Assembly (NCBI GenBank): GCA_025061835.1
Contig: JANXAC010000009.1
Coordinates: forward strand, 1-49,437
Direction of reading: 5' to 3'
DNA from: Spirochaetota bacterium
Lineage (GTDB): Bacteria > Spirochaetota > Brevinematia > DTOW01
DNA: 49,437 bases
The stretch's first letter is position 1, and each line of letters opens with the position of its first letter. A model generated the notes under the pieces. That model had not been told where the DNA came from and ran no database searches. It saw nothing but the letters and a program-made list of their open reading frames with translations. Made by a program: the position numbers and the translations under genes. This document shows, piece after piece, positions 40,596 through 49,017 of the stretch.

Positions 40596-43307
40596 CTATA
40601 AGTCCCCCCAGCTTTTACCAAAACTGTAATCAACTACTAGAGGAACTTTCAGTTTAACTGCATTCTCTAGGATTTGCTTTATTTTTGGGGACCATTCTTC
40701 CTCACTACCAGAAGGTATCTCAACGAGTATCTCGTCATGAACTTGTAGTAGCATCCTCACAGGTTTGTTCTTAAGAAATTCATAGAGTTTAGTCATAGCA
40801 ATCTTGACTATTTCGGCAGCACTACCTTGTATAGGTGTGTTTATGGCTATTCTTTCTGGCTTTCCGAAGTTTAACTTGCTTCTGTCAAAGTTTTTGCCGA
40901 GTAGTTCTGGAATATTCCTTCTTCTTCCAAACATCGTCTCAACATACCCATTTGCAGAAGCAAACTCAAGTGTGTTGAAGATATAATCCTTTACTCCAAT
41001 GTAGGTTTCGAAATATTTTTCTATTATCTCGCTCGCTTCTGAAGGAGAGATACCAAGTTGCTTTGATAACCCATACGGGCTTATACCATAGACTATACCA
41101 AAATTGATAGTTTTACCTAGTCTTCTATGCTCTGGTGTAATATCTTCAGGCTTAATCTTTAGAACTTTTGAAGCGGTTTCGGTATGAATATCTTTGTTTT
41201 GAATAAAATGTTCTATAAGTTCCTTGTCTTGCGATACGTCTGCTAGTACCCTAAGTTCTATCTGTGAGTAGTCAAAACTACCAAGCGAAAAACCATCCTC
41301 TGCTACAAAGGCTTTTCTAATTTTCTTTCCCACTTCATCCCTTACGGGAATGTTCTGTAGGTTCGGATTGCTTGAAGATAATCTACCTGTTGCGGTTATC
41401 GTCTGATTGAAGGATGTATGAACTCTACCTGTTTTAGGTATCACCATATTCGGAAGTTCATCAACATATCCACTCTTGAGTTTCATCAGTATCCTGTATC
41501 TTAAAATATGTCCAACAATCTCGTGTTCTCCAATAAGTTCTTCCAAAACTTCTTCGTCTGTTGAGTAGCCAGTCTTCGTTTTCTTAACAGGTTTCAGTCT
41601 GAGTTTTTCAAACAGAATAGAGGAGAGTTGCTTCGGTGAGTTAAGGTTAAACTTCTCACCCGCGAGTTCAAATATCCTATCAACAGTTTGATTAATCTCT
41701 CTATCAAGTTCAACACCTAAGTGTCTTATGTATTCAATATCAAGTTTTATACCGTTATACTCCATATTACCAAGAACTTCTACAACTGGCATCTCAATAT
41801 CGTAGAATAATCTCTTAAGTCTATGCTCACTTTCTATCTTCTTGGAAAGTTCTTCGTATAGTCTCAAAATTATCTCTGCTTCTCTAGAAACCTTCTTCAC
41901 AGTCTCTTCAAGGTTTGCTTCTGCAAAGATTGATATCTGATTATCCTCATCTTGCATCTTGTGTATCTCTATTCCCAAGTATTCACTAGCAAGTCTTTCT
42001 AAAGTAGGATTTGTCAGTTCAGGTCTTAAGACATACGACGAGATAGTACTATCAAAATGTATACTCTTTAACTCTACACTATATCTTTTCAAAACTACAT
42101 ACGCAAGTTTAAGATTATGCCCGACTTTTCTAATATTCTCATTCTCACATACTCTACGAAGAAAATCAGTTATTTGGTTGTAACTTAGTTCTGAAGGAAT
42201 GTTGAAAGGAAGATAGTATCCAAACCCCTTATTCGTTGATAAACCAATACCTTCAAGGTTTGACTGCATAAAGTGTCTATCATCTGTTTTAATAACTATT
42301 GAGACAAGACCTTTACTTTCTATCTCCTTTTCCAATTTTTCTAGTTCTGAAGGTTTTGTAATCAGTTTGTATTCAAACATTTCTTCAACCTCGTTTAGAG
42401 GTTGCGGGGTAAATAATGACAAATCTGCGTCGGATTTAGTAGATAATTTGAGTTCTTTGATTATGGAGTTGAATTCGTAATATCTCAAAAATTCCATAAC
42501 TTTGGGTGTTTTGATGTTATCAAGTGAAAACTTTTTTACAGGTATCTCAGTATCACTTGAAGAAAATAGTTTTAATAGAGTTTTGCTTAAGAATACATCT
42601 TCTTTACTTTCAGATAGTTTCTTCTTTATGGTTTCACTTAGTTCATCAAGGTTCTGGTAAATATTTTCTATCGTTTTATACTTCTGTATAAGTGGTAATG
42701 CTGTTTTCTCGCCGATTCCTTTTGCGCCGGGGATATTATCAACGTCGTCACCAATTAGTGATAAGTAATCAACTATGTATTCAGGTTCAAAGCCATTCTC
42801 TTCTATAAATGAACTTCTAGTTATCAACTTATAGTCTGTCTTTGAAGGTGAGAAAGAAATTATCCTAATGTTGTCTGATGTAAGGAGTTGTATCAAATCC
42901 TTGTCTCCGGAAACAATGTAAATTTCGTATATGTCTTTGTAATTATTGACTGCTACAGATATTATGTCATCTGACTCGTATCCCGGTATTTCAACGCACT
43001 CAATCTCGGCGGCTTTGAGGAATTCTATGGTTTTTCTAATCTGTAGTTTGAGGTCGTCTGGTGTTTTTTCTCTATTCATTTTGTATTCTTTGAATAAATC
43101 ATACCTTTTGGTTTTCTCTCTCGGGCCATCAAGTGAGAAGATGACATTTTCAAACCGAAAGTCGTTGTATAGCTTTATGAGTGTTCTTATAGTTCCAAAC
43201 ACACCTGATGTGATTTCACCTCTTGATGTGGTTAAATGTCTTCCTGAAAATCCAAAAAATGACCTATAGACTATATTGCTTGTGTCAAAGATGAAAAGTT
43301 TTTCCAT
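40596..43307 (-). CDS. polA: DNA polymerase I, proofreading domain degenerate
   Basis: A 903-residue PolA. Residues 1 to about 285 form the 5' nuclease (FIFDTSNIVYRSFFG, PGYESDDIIS, IVSGDKDLIQLL, SLIGDDVDNIPGAKGIGEKTA). The middle domain, about 310-480, has lost the 3'-5' exonuclease acids: the DTET position reads VSIVIKTDD, and NLKYD reads NLKLAY. The polymerase domain is complete: SSNPNLQNIPVR, FDYSQIELRVLADVSQD, RRLGKTINFGIVYG, GYVETMFGRRR and LLQVHDEILVE. It should work in repair and Okazaki fragment processing without editing. Preceded by a leaderless-type promoter. Confidence 0.95.
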   Translation of the reverse strand: MEKLFIFDTSNIVYRSFFGFSGRHLTTSRGEITSGVFGTIRTLIKLYNDFRFENVIFSLDGPREKTKRYDLFKEYKMNREKTPDDLKLQIRKTIEFLKAAEIECVEIPGYESDDIISVAVNNYKDIYEIYIVSGDKDLIQLLTSDNIRIISFSPSKTDYKLITRSSFIEENGFEPEYIVDYLSLIGDDVDNIPGAKGIGEKTALPLIQKYKTIENIYQNLDELSETIKKKLSESKEDVFLSKTLLKLFSSSDTEIPVKKFSLDNIKTPKVMEFLRYYEFNSIIKELKLSTKSDADLSLFTPQPLNEVEEMFEYKLITKPSELEKLEKEIESKGLVSIVIKTDDRHFMQSNLEGIGLSTNKGFGYYLPFNIPSELSYNQITDFLRRVCENENIRKVGHNLKLAYVVLKRYSVELKSIHFDSTISSYVLRPELTNPTLERLASEYLGIEIHKMQDEDNQISIFAEANLEETVKKVSREAEIILRLYEELSKKIESEHRLKRLFYDIEMPVVEVLGNMEYNGIKLDIEYIRHLGVELDREINQTVDRIFELAGEKFNLNSPKQLSSILFEKLRLKPVKKTKTGYSTDEEVLEELIGEHEIVGHILRYRILMKLKSGYVDELPNMVIPKTGRVHTSFNQTITATGRLSSSNPNLQNIPVRDEVGKKIRKAFVAEDGFSLGSFDYSQIELRVLADVSQDKELIEHFIQNKDIHTETASKVLKIKPEDITPEHRRLGKTINFGIVYGISPYGLSKQLGISPSEASEIIEKYFETYIGVKDYIFNTLEFASANGYVETMFGRRRNIPELLGKNFDRSKLNFGKPERIAINTPIQGSAAEIVKIAMTKLYEFLKNKPVRMLLQVHDEILVEIPSGSEEEWSPKIKQILENAVKLKVPLVVDYSFGKSWGDL

Positions 43308-43314
43308 ATATGTT

Positions 43315-43344
43315 ATCTTAAAAAGATGTAGAAATTCGTATCAA
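43315..43344 (-). promoter_or_regulatory. Promoter of polA, leaderless type
   Basis: Minus-strand TTGATA (43339-43344), 18-bp spacer, TAAGAT (43315-43320), seven bases before the polA ATG. No ribosome binding site. Confidence 0.6.
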
Positions 43345-43508
43345 CTATGAATTTGATTGAAGTTTTGTAAGAGGAATTTAAGTGTTGTTTTTACTTCATT
43401 ATTTAGTCAGTATTACTTGTAGAAGACTTAGACTTGTTAAGGGTTTTTATTTGACTTTCTTGGTGTGAAAAACCAATCTCTGTAATTTGAGGACAAACCT
43501 TTTTGGAT

Positions 43509-43536
43509 TTGAATAAAAGCTGGATTAACCTAAATA
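43509..43536 (+). promoter_or_regulatory. Promoter of pdxJ, short leader
   Basis: TTGAAT (43509-43514), 16-bp spacer, TAAATA (43531-43536), eight bases before the ATG at 43545. It overlaps the in-frame upstream TTG (43503), which argues against that start. Confidence 0.45.
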
Positions 43537-43544
43537 ATGTTGGT

Positions 43545-44309
43545 ATGGAGAGAATAATTAGGAAAAAGAAGTTGGGTGTTAACATAGACCATATAGCAAC
43601 TTTGCGACAGGCTAGGATGGGTATAGAACCGGATCCTGTGGCAATAATACCGATAGCTGAACTTGCTGGAGCAGATAGTATTACGATGCATTTGAGGGAG
43701 GATAGAAGGCATATTCAGGATAGAGACTTGTATCTAGCAAAGCATATTGTAAAAACCTCTCTTAACCTTGAGATGTCAATAAATGATGAAATCGTCAAGA
43801 TTGCCCTTGATGTCGTTCCAAATGAAGTTTGTATAGTTCCCGAGAGGAGGGAGGAGATAACTACCGAAGGAGGACTTCAGATTAAACCTATAAAATCAAG
43901 ACTTGAAGATGTTATCGTTGAACTTAAGAAGAAAAATATAATAGTAAGTTTGTTTGTAGAACCTGATAGGGAAGCGATCGAACTGTCAAAGGAGGTTGGT
44001 GCTGATTATATTGAAATACATACGGGTAAATATTCAAACGCTTATGGGAAAGAGCAAGAAAATGAACTTGAGAAGATAAGACGGTCTGCAGAGTATGCCT
44101 GTAGTATTGGACTTGGTGTCAATGCTGGGCATGGTCTTAATTACAAGAATACTTACGATATAGCAAGTATTCCTGAAGTGGAGACTCTAAACATAGGACA
44201 TAGCATAATTAGCAGGTCTGTTTATGTTGGTATAAGACAGGCAGTTGTTGAGATGAAGGATATTATATTGAGAGCGTATTACGATTTGATTTCTGTTACA
44301 AATCGTTAG
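43545..44309 (+). CDS. pdxJ: PdxJ, pyridoxine 5'-phosphate synthase
   Basis: PdxJ condenses 3-amino-2-oxopropyl phosphate with 1-deoxyxylulose 5-phosphate to pyridoxine 5'-phosphate. The 254-residue TIM barrel has LGVNIDHIATLRQARMG, AGADSITMHLREDRRHI, catalytic-Glu region LNLEMS, VPERREEITTEGGL, YIEIHTGKYSNAY, VNAGHGLNYKNT and LNIGHSIISRSVYVG. The ATG at 43545 (MERIIRKKKLGVNIDHIATL) fits the family start. It overlaps the end of argJ by four bases tail-to-tail. The presence of PdxJ implies the DXP-dependent B6 pathway. Confidence 0.95.
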   Translation: MERIIRKKKLGVNIDHIATLRQARMGIEPDPVAIIPIAELAGADSITMHLREDRRHIQDRDLYLAKHIVKTSLNLEMSINDEIVKIALDVVPNEVCIVPERREEITTEGGLQIKPIKSRLEDVIVELKKKNIIVSLFVEPDREAIELSKEVGADYIEIHTGKYSNAYGKEQENELEKIRRSAEYACSIGLGVNAGHGLNYKNTYDIASIPEVETLNIGHSIISRSVYVGIRQAVVEMKDIILRAYYDLISVTNR

Positions 44310-45502
44310 GTATATTCTGCGTTTATCTTGATATAGTCATAACTTAAGTCATTAGTATATAATGTAAATGTCTCTTTGCCTATTCCGAGATCTACTATCA
44401 GGTTTATATATCTTTCTTTCAATATGTCATTGCTTGGATATCCTATGTAGCTTCCTTTGTCGTATATCTTTTTTTGGTTTATAACTACTTTGAGTTTGTA
44501 AGGATCTATATTTTCTTTTGTTGAACCTATTGCAGATATTATTCGTCCCCAGTTGGGGTTTTCACCAAAAAACATTGTTTTGACAAGTAGAGAGTTAGCA
44601 ATCTTTCTTGCTATGTTTTCTGCGGATTGTTTCTTTCGTGCGTTTATAACCTCTATTTTTATAACTTTTGTTATCCCCTCACCATCTTCAACTATCATAA
44701 GTGCCATACTATTCATCACTTCTTTCAAGTATGAAACGAATATCTTATACTTCTCATCCTTCTTATTGACCGTAAATTCCGAGAGACCACTTGCCAGTAT
44801 GAATACGGTATCATTTGTGCTCATATCACCGTCAACGGATATTGAATTAAAAGTATCTTTAACTGTCTCACTTAGCGCGCTTTGTAGTAATTCCTTTGAT
44901 ATTTTGACATCAGTCGTTATGAAGCATAGCATAGTTGCCATAGATGGGTTTATCATACCACTTCCCTTTCCTATCGCTCCTATCTTGAATGTTTCAAGAC
45001 CGGATATATACTGAACTGCAACTTCTTTAGGTCTTGTATCGGTTGTCATTATCCCCTCGGCAGCAGAGATTGATGAGCTTTCCTGTTTTATTTTATCGCA
45101 GGCTTTTGCTATACCATACTCAACAACTTCCATAGGTAAGAACTTTCCAATAATCCCCGTTGATGCAACAAGTACAGTATTTTTAGCAAAACCCATTTTT
45201 TCTTCGACGATCATACCCATAACCCTCGCATCATTAATCCCTTTCTCGCCAGTAAGACAATTAGCATTACCACTGTTTGCAACAATACCTCTTATATCTG
45301 TTGGATTTTTCTCCAGTATCTCTTGGCTTACTATAACAGGAGCAGCCTTGAAAATGTTTGTTGTGAAAACACCTGCAGCAACACAACTAACATCGGATAT
45401 TATCAAGGATATATCCTTCCTACCAGATAATTTTATCCCTCCTGCAACTCCAATTGCTCTAAACCCCTTTGGAGCAATTACACCCCCCGAAATCTTTTGC
45501 AT
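44306..45502 (-). CDS. argJ: ArgJ, bifunctional glutamate N-acetyltransferase
   Basis: ArgJ transfers the acetyl group from N-acetylornithine to glutamate, closing the acetyl cycle of arginine synthesis. The 398-residue precursor has the self-cleavage site AAEGIMTTDTRPKE, where the Thr becomes the nucleophile of the beta chain, plus GVAGGIKLSGRKD, VANSGNANCLTG, STGIIGKFLPM, GSGMINPSMATML and SISVDGDMSTNDT. GAGGT lies just before the ATG. argC is 30 kb away, so the arginine genes are scattered. Confidence 0.95.
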   Translation of the reverse strand: MQKISGGVIAPKGFRAIGVAGGIKLSGRKDISLIISDVSCVAAGVFTTNIFKAAPVIVSQEILEKNPTDIRGIVANSGNANCLTGEKGINDARVMGMIVEEKMGFAKNTVLVASTGIIGKFLPMEVVEYGIAKACDKIKQESSSISAAEGIMTTDTRPKEVAVQYISGLETFKIGAIGKGSGMINPSMATMLCFITTDVKISKELLQSALSETVKDTFNSISVDGDMSTNDTVFILASGLSEFTVNKKDEKYKIFVSYLKEVMNSMALMIVEDGEGITKVIKIEVINARKKQSAENIARKIANSLLVKTMFFGENPNWGRIISAIGSTKENIDPYKLKVVINQKKIYDKGSYIGYPSNDILKERYINLIVDLGIGKETFTLYTNDLSYDYIKINAEYT

Positions 45503-45523
45503 ACTTACCTCACAATAAATCCA

Positions 45524-45552
45524 AGTATAAAACTTTACTATTATGTTATCAA
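45524..45552 (-). promoter_or_regulatory. Promoter of argJ
   Basis: Minus-strand TTGATA (45547-45552), 17-bp spacer, TATACT (45524-45529). The -35 lies inside the first codons of the divergent ORF if that starts at 45543. The leader is about 16-18 nt with GAGGT. Confidence 0.65.
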
Positions 45553-46601
45553 ATTACGATAATATTTACAAGACTATGAAACTTAATATAAACATAAACC
45601 CAGCGCAGATAATTATGGACCTAAAAGCACTCCTAAGGTTCATTTACATTCTGTTCGTATCTCTTCTAATTTTTTTAGTTTTCTCAATACTCTACGGTGT
45701 AGAAAATCTCATAAAGATAACATACATTCTAACGAAACCTAAATTCATTGACCTTGTTGCTATACACTTTCTTGGAAACATCGTTGATATTTTGCCGTTT
45801 GTTGTGATATTTTCTTTGGCGTATTTCACATATAAACTCAACTACGGTAAAACTTCGGATGTAATAAGATTATCGGTTATAATAGGAATATTTGTATATT
45901 TAGTTTTTTTTATAGTAATACTATTATCCCCTCGCATAGATGAGTTGGTTTTAAAGGCGTATAAGAATTTCTCAACATCTGATTCTTCTCCAAAGTATCT
46001 TTTCAATAAAACAAAGATAAATTTTGTAGGTAATGAGAAAATAATTCCAACAAGAATTTATAAAAATACATTCGACGGAGTAATTGTGAAAGATGGTAGG
46101 TTCAGAAATTACAGTAATCTTAAAGTTGTTCCATACGACAGTGGTATAAAAGTCAAAAGTTTTGGTAAAGATGTAGTTGTGATACCTTATGAGAAGATAA
46201 TACCATCTAGTTTTGGAAAACTGTATGAATACATATATAGAGGTTTTCTCAAAGTAGCAACACAGTTCCCACTTACAAGGTATGTTCAGAAGTTTGGTTT
46301 TTCAGATTTTTTAAACCTTATGCTTTATGTTCAGGCATTGGCGATAGGTATAATGTATGTTGTTTGGCTATTCAGAGATTACTCAACTACTAAGGTCATT
46401 CTTCTATCGGTTTTTGTCTCTGTGATGGGCATAACAGTTATAGGTTTCTTATCAGGTGTGTTTGAGTTTATGAAACTATCATCATACCTTGAGTTCGTGA
46501 AGGACATAGTATCTGGGTTGTTAGCAATTGCACTCGCAATACTGGTTGTTATGGGGTCATATAAAGTTGACCAGATCTTGAAGGGTAGGGTAGGGGGTTA
46601 A
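45543..46601 (+). CDS. Six-TM membrane protein, candidate divergent LptF/LptG
   Basis: Up to 352 residues. Three transmembrane helices (about 32-55, 78-100, 113-135), a periplasmic beta-rich region of about 135-250 (LFNKTKINFVGNEKIIPTRIY, GVIVKDGRFRNYSNLKVV) and three more helices (about 262-282, 290-312, 322-342). This 3+3 layout with a beta domain between is that of the LPS-export permeases LptF and LptG; no sequence signature is convincing, so the call rests on topology, on the similar next gene and on LpxC in this genome. Translation may begin at the second ATG (45576), because the first overlaps the argJ -35 box; neither has a ribosome binding site. Confidence 0.55.
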   Translation: MLSNYDNIYKTMKLNININPAQIIMDLKALLRFIYILFVSLLIFLVFSILYGVENLIKITYILTKPKFIDLVAIHFLGNIVDILPFVVIFSLAYFTYKLNYGKTSDVIRLSVIIGIFVYLVFFIVILLSPRIDELVLKAYKNFSTSDSSPKYLFNKTKINFVGNEKIIPTRIYKNTFDGVIVKDGRFRNYSNLKVVPYDSGIKVKSFGKDVVVIPYEKIIPSSFGKLYEYIYRGFLKVATQFPLTRYVQKFGFSDFLNLMLYVQALAIGIMYVVWLFRDYSTTKVILLSVFVSVMGITVIGFLSGVFEFMKLSSYLEFVKDIVSGLLAIALAILVVMGSYKVDQILKGRVGG

Positions 46602-46605
46602 GTTT

Positions 46606-47481
46606 ATGTATTCGTATGTGAGTATTAGACTTCTTGGAATCTTTGTTCTCATACTCTCACTACTCATAGTTGTATCCTATTTACTAACAGGAACAACTGA
46701 TGAGAATGGAATATCTTGGTTTCTTAAGTTGTTTCTGTTTGAACTTCCTGTCGCTTCAACTTCTAGTATAGTTATTACATACACATTCTTTATGACAGAA
46801 AACAGGTTAGCTAAACTACCAACTAGAAATATGTTGTCTGCCTTTACTCCGTCACTTTTCTTCACAGTTGCGATAGTTTTGTTGATAATTCTTCTTCAAG
46901 ACATTGTCCTTCCTAGTTTAACAAAGCAAGAACTACAAAGCAAGGGGGTTAAAGATATTGTATTTGCTGTTGATAAAAACAGGTATTTGGTCGTTGATAA
47001 AGTTGAATATGATAAGAAGAGAAGTGTTTATGTTCTTAAGGGGGCTGATCTTGTAAATAAAAACTTCTCAGTTGTAGGAAGTTATAGAAATATTACATAC
47101 ACCCCTAGTAAGAATACACTCGCTATGGGCGGAAGAGAAATTGAGTTAGATAAGAATTTAGAAACTGTTTTGATGTTCTATACCGACAGAAACTACTTCT
47201 TCAGTATTTGGCAGTTTAATGATGTAAAGGATGCTTTTCTTGTTTTTGATATCAAAACATCTTTCATAAATTTTGTGATGTATGAGAAAATATTTATACC
47301 TGTAATAACTTTTGTGGTTATGGTTTTTGCAATCACTTTTGGATGGCGTTGGCGAATGAGTAGAGATACTAAACTAATGCCACTTTACATAGTAGTTGGT
47401 ATTGTGATAATAACCGTAGGGATCAAGATGACATACTATCTATCAATAAGAGTATTTGAATATCTAGTTTTCCCGTTTTAG
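46606..47481 (+). CDS. Membrane protein, candidate second LptF/LptG-like subunit
   Basis: A 291-residue protein with hydrophobic helices at about 7-28, 40-62 and 78-103, a beta-rich segment of about 108-215 (KDIVFAVDKNRYLVVDKVEY, KRSVYVLKGADL) and helices at about 228-248 and 255-280. The plan mirrors the gene four bases upstream and suggests a heterodimeric permease pair. It is shorter than typical LptF/G (350-400 residues). G-rich sequence about eight bases before the ATG may serve as the ribosome binding site. Family identification by eye is tentative. Confidence 0.55.
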   Translation: MYSYVSIRLLGIFVLILSLLIVVSYLLTGTTDENGISWFLKLFLFELPVASTSSIVITYTFFMTENRLAKLPTRNMLSAFTPSLFFTVAIVLLIILLQDIVLPSLTKQELQSKGVKDIVFAVDKNRYLVVDKVEYDKKRSVYVLKGADLVNKNFSVVGSYRNITYTPSKNTLAMGGREIELDKNLETVLMFYTDRNYFFSIWQFNDVKDAFLVFDIKTSFINFVMYEKIFIPVITFVVMVFAITFGWRWRMSRDTKLMPLYIVVGIVIITVGIKMTYYLSIRVFEYLVFPF

Positions 47482-47648
47482 GAATGCTCACATCTAGGAT
47501 TAGTAGTGTCTAATGTTGCTTTAAATTTCCTCAAGGTATTCCATTGTATTTAAGGTATATTACTATGGTTATTTTGAAATGCTTTAGAATAGTGGTTTTC
47601 ACATCTGTTTGTTATGGGGTAGCATCTGCAACCTCTAGATATTAGAGA

Positions 47649-49007
47649 CTACAAATTCTCAATCACTTTTTTAGTGTATTCAACGAATTCCTTGTCGCCT
47701 TCAAATATTATTCTTGTAATTGGTTCGGTGTTTGATGGTCTTATGTGTAGCCAACCTTTGTCAAACCTAAACCAGTTGCCATCAATGTCTGTAGATTCAA
47801 CGAGTTTGTAGTTATTTTGGATTTTATCCAATATATCTTTAATCATCTCTTTACTTATAACACTGTTTGTTTTAGTTTTTACCATCTCCAATGTTGGGAG
47901 TTTTGAAACAACTTCTGAAACTTTCACATTTTCCTTTGCTAGAAGGAGTAGTATTAGAATCATTCCTACTAAACTGTCTCTTGCGGGATTGATAGGAGGG
48001 AATATAACACCACCATTACCTTCGCCACCTATGAAACCATTAACTTCTTTTAGGGTGCTTACTACATTAGCTTCTCCAACCTTGCTTCTTATAATCTCAA
48101 AGCCAAATTTACTGGCAATGTGTTCGGTTAATGAAGAAGTTGAAAGGTTTATTACAATCTTTTTTGAATAGGAACCTATACTAACATACTTCAGTGCAGA
48201 GAATACGGAAATAGGTAATGTAAATTCTTCTCCAGGTATTTCTCCATCGTTTGAGACAACTGCAAGCCTATCACCGTCAGGGTCAAGTGCAAACCCTATA
48301 TCACAACCATTTTCAACTACAGTCTTTGATAAGTCTTTCAAAGTGGATTGAGTAGGTTCTGTCCCTCTTTGAGGGAATTTTGAGATATCGTCGTTTATAC
48401 TAAAAACCTTACAACCGAGGTATTCAAGAATTTCTCTGCCAACAATGCTTCCTGCTCCATTGACAGGGTCAAAGCCTACTCTGAATTTCTTGTTCTTTAT
48501 CAGTTCAGTATCTATTACTTTTTCAACTTCGTTTATGAATCTTCTTAAAATATTATCCGGTCTTACTTCTTCCTCTTCTCCTACCTGGTCCCATTCAGAA
48601 ACTCTTGGTTTTTCAAAGGAAGATATAATATTAACAACATCTTGAGATATGAAAACACCACCTCTATCAACGAACTTCAGTGCGTTCCATTCAGGTGGAT
48701 TATGACTTGCTGTAATTATTACACCACCGTCGGCTTTTGTTTCTCTTATTGCGAAAAGTGTAAGAGGGGTCGTTAGCACTCCAAGGTTTATAACCCTAAT
48801 GCCGTATGATCTCAAGACAGATGATACAAAGTCTAGTATTAAGGGACTAGTTTTCCTAGTGTCTCTGGCAACTACAACTGTGTTGCTAGAATCATTCTTG
48901 GATTTGAGGTAATGTATAAAGGATGATAAGTAGTCATTTATTATCTCAAGGTCTAATCCCTTGCCCCAAACACCTCTCAAACCAGATACAGTAAATTTTA
49001 AAGTCAT
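47649..49007 (-). CDS. Phosphohexomutase (phosphoglucosamine/phosphomannomutase family)
   Basis: A 452-residue alpha-D-phosphohexomutase. Domain 1 has the phosphoserine loop ITASHNPPEWNALKF, domain 2 the Mg-binding DPDGDRLAVV, domain 3 the sugar-binding GGEGNGGVIFP and domain 4 the phosphate-binding RPSNTEPITRIIFEG. The N-terminus FTVSGLRGVWGKGL and overall pattern resemble the archaeal-type GlmM/ManB group, so the product could be glucosamine-1-P, mannose-1-P or glucose-1-P. It follows the partial gene at 49018 by ten bases on the same strand. Confidence 0.88.
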   Translation of the reverse strand: MTLKFTVSGLRGVWGKGLDLEIINDYLSSFIHYLKSKNDSSNTVVVARDTRKTSPLILDFVSSVLRSYGIRVINLGVLTTPLTLFAIRETKADGGVIITASHNPPEWNALKFVDRGGVFISQDVVNIISSFEKPRVSEWDQVGEEEEVRPDNILRRFINEVEKVIDTELIKNKKFRVGFDPVNGAGSIVGREILEYLGCKVFSINDDISKFPQRGTEPTQSTLKDLSKTVVENGCDIGFALDPDGDRLAVVSNDGEIPGEEFTLPISVFSALKYVSIGSYSKKIVINLSTSSLTEHIASKFGFEIIRSKVGEANVVSTLKEVNGFIGGEGNGGVIFPPINPARDSLVGMILILLLLAKENVKVSEVVSKLPTLEMVKTKTNSVISKEMIKDILDKIQNNYKLVESTDIDGNWFRFDKGWLHIRPSNTEPITRIIFEGDKEFVEYTKKVIENL

Positions 49008-49017
49008 AAGGTAAATC

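Noticed and set aside
44553-45014. 153-residue plus-strand frame
   Set aside because: Antisense to argJ, whose identity is certain; no homology features and no start signal.
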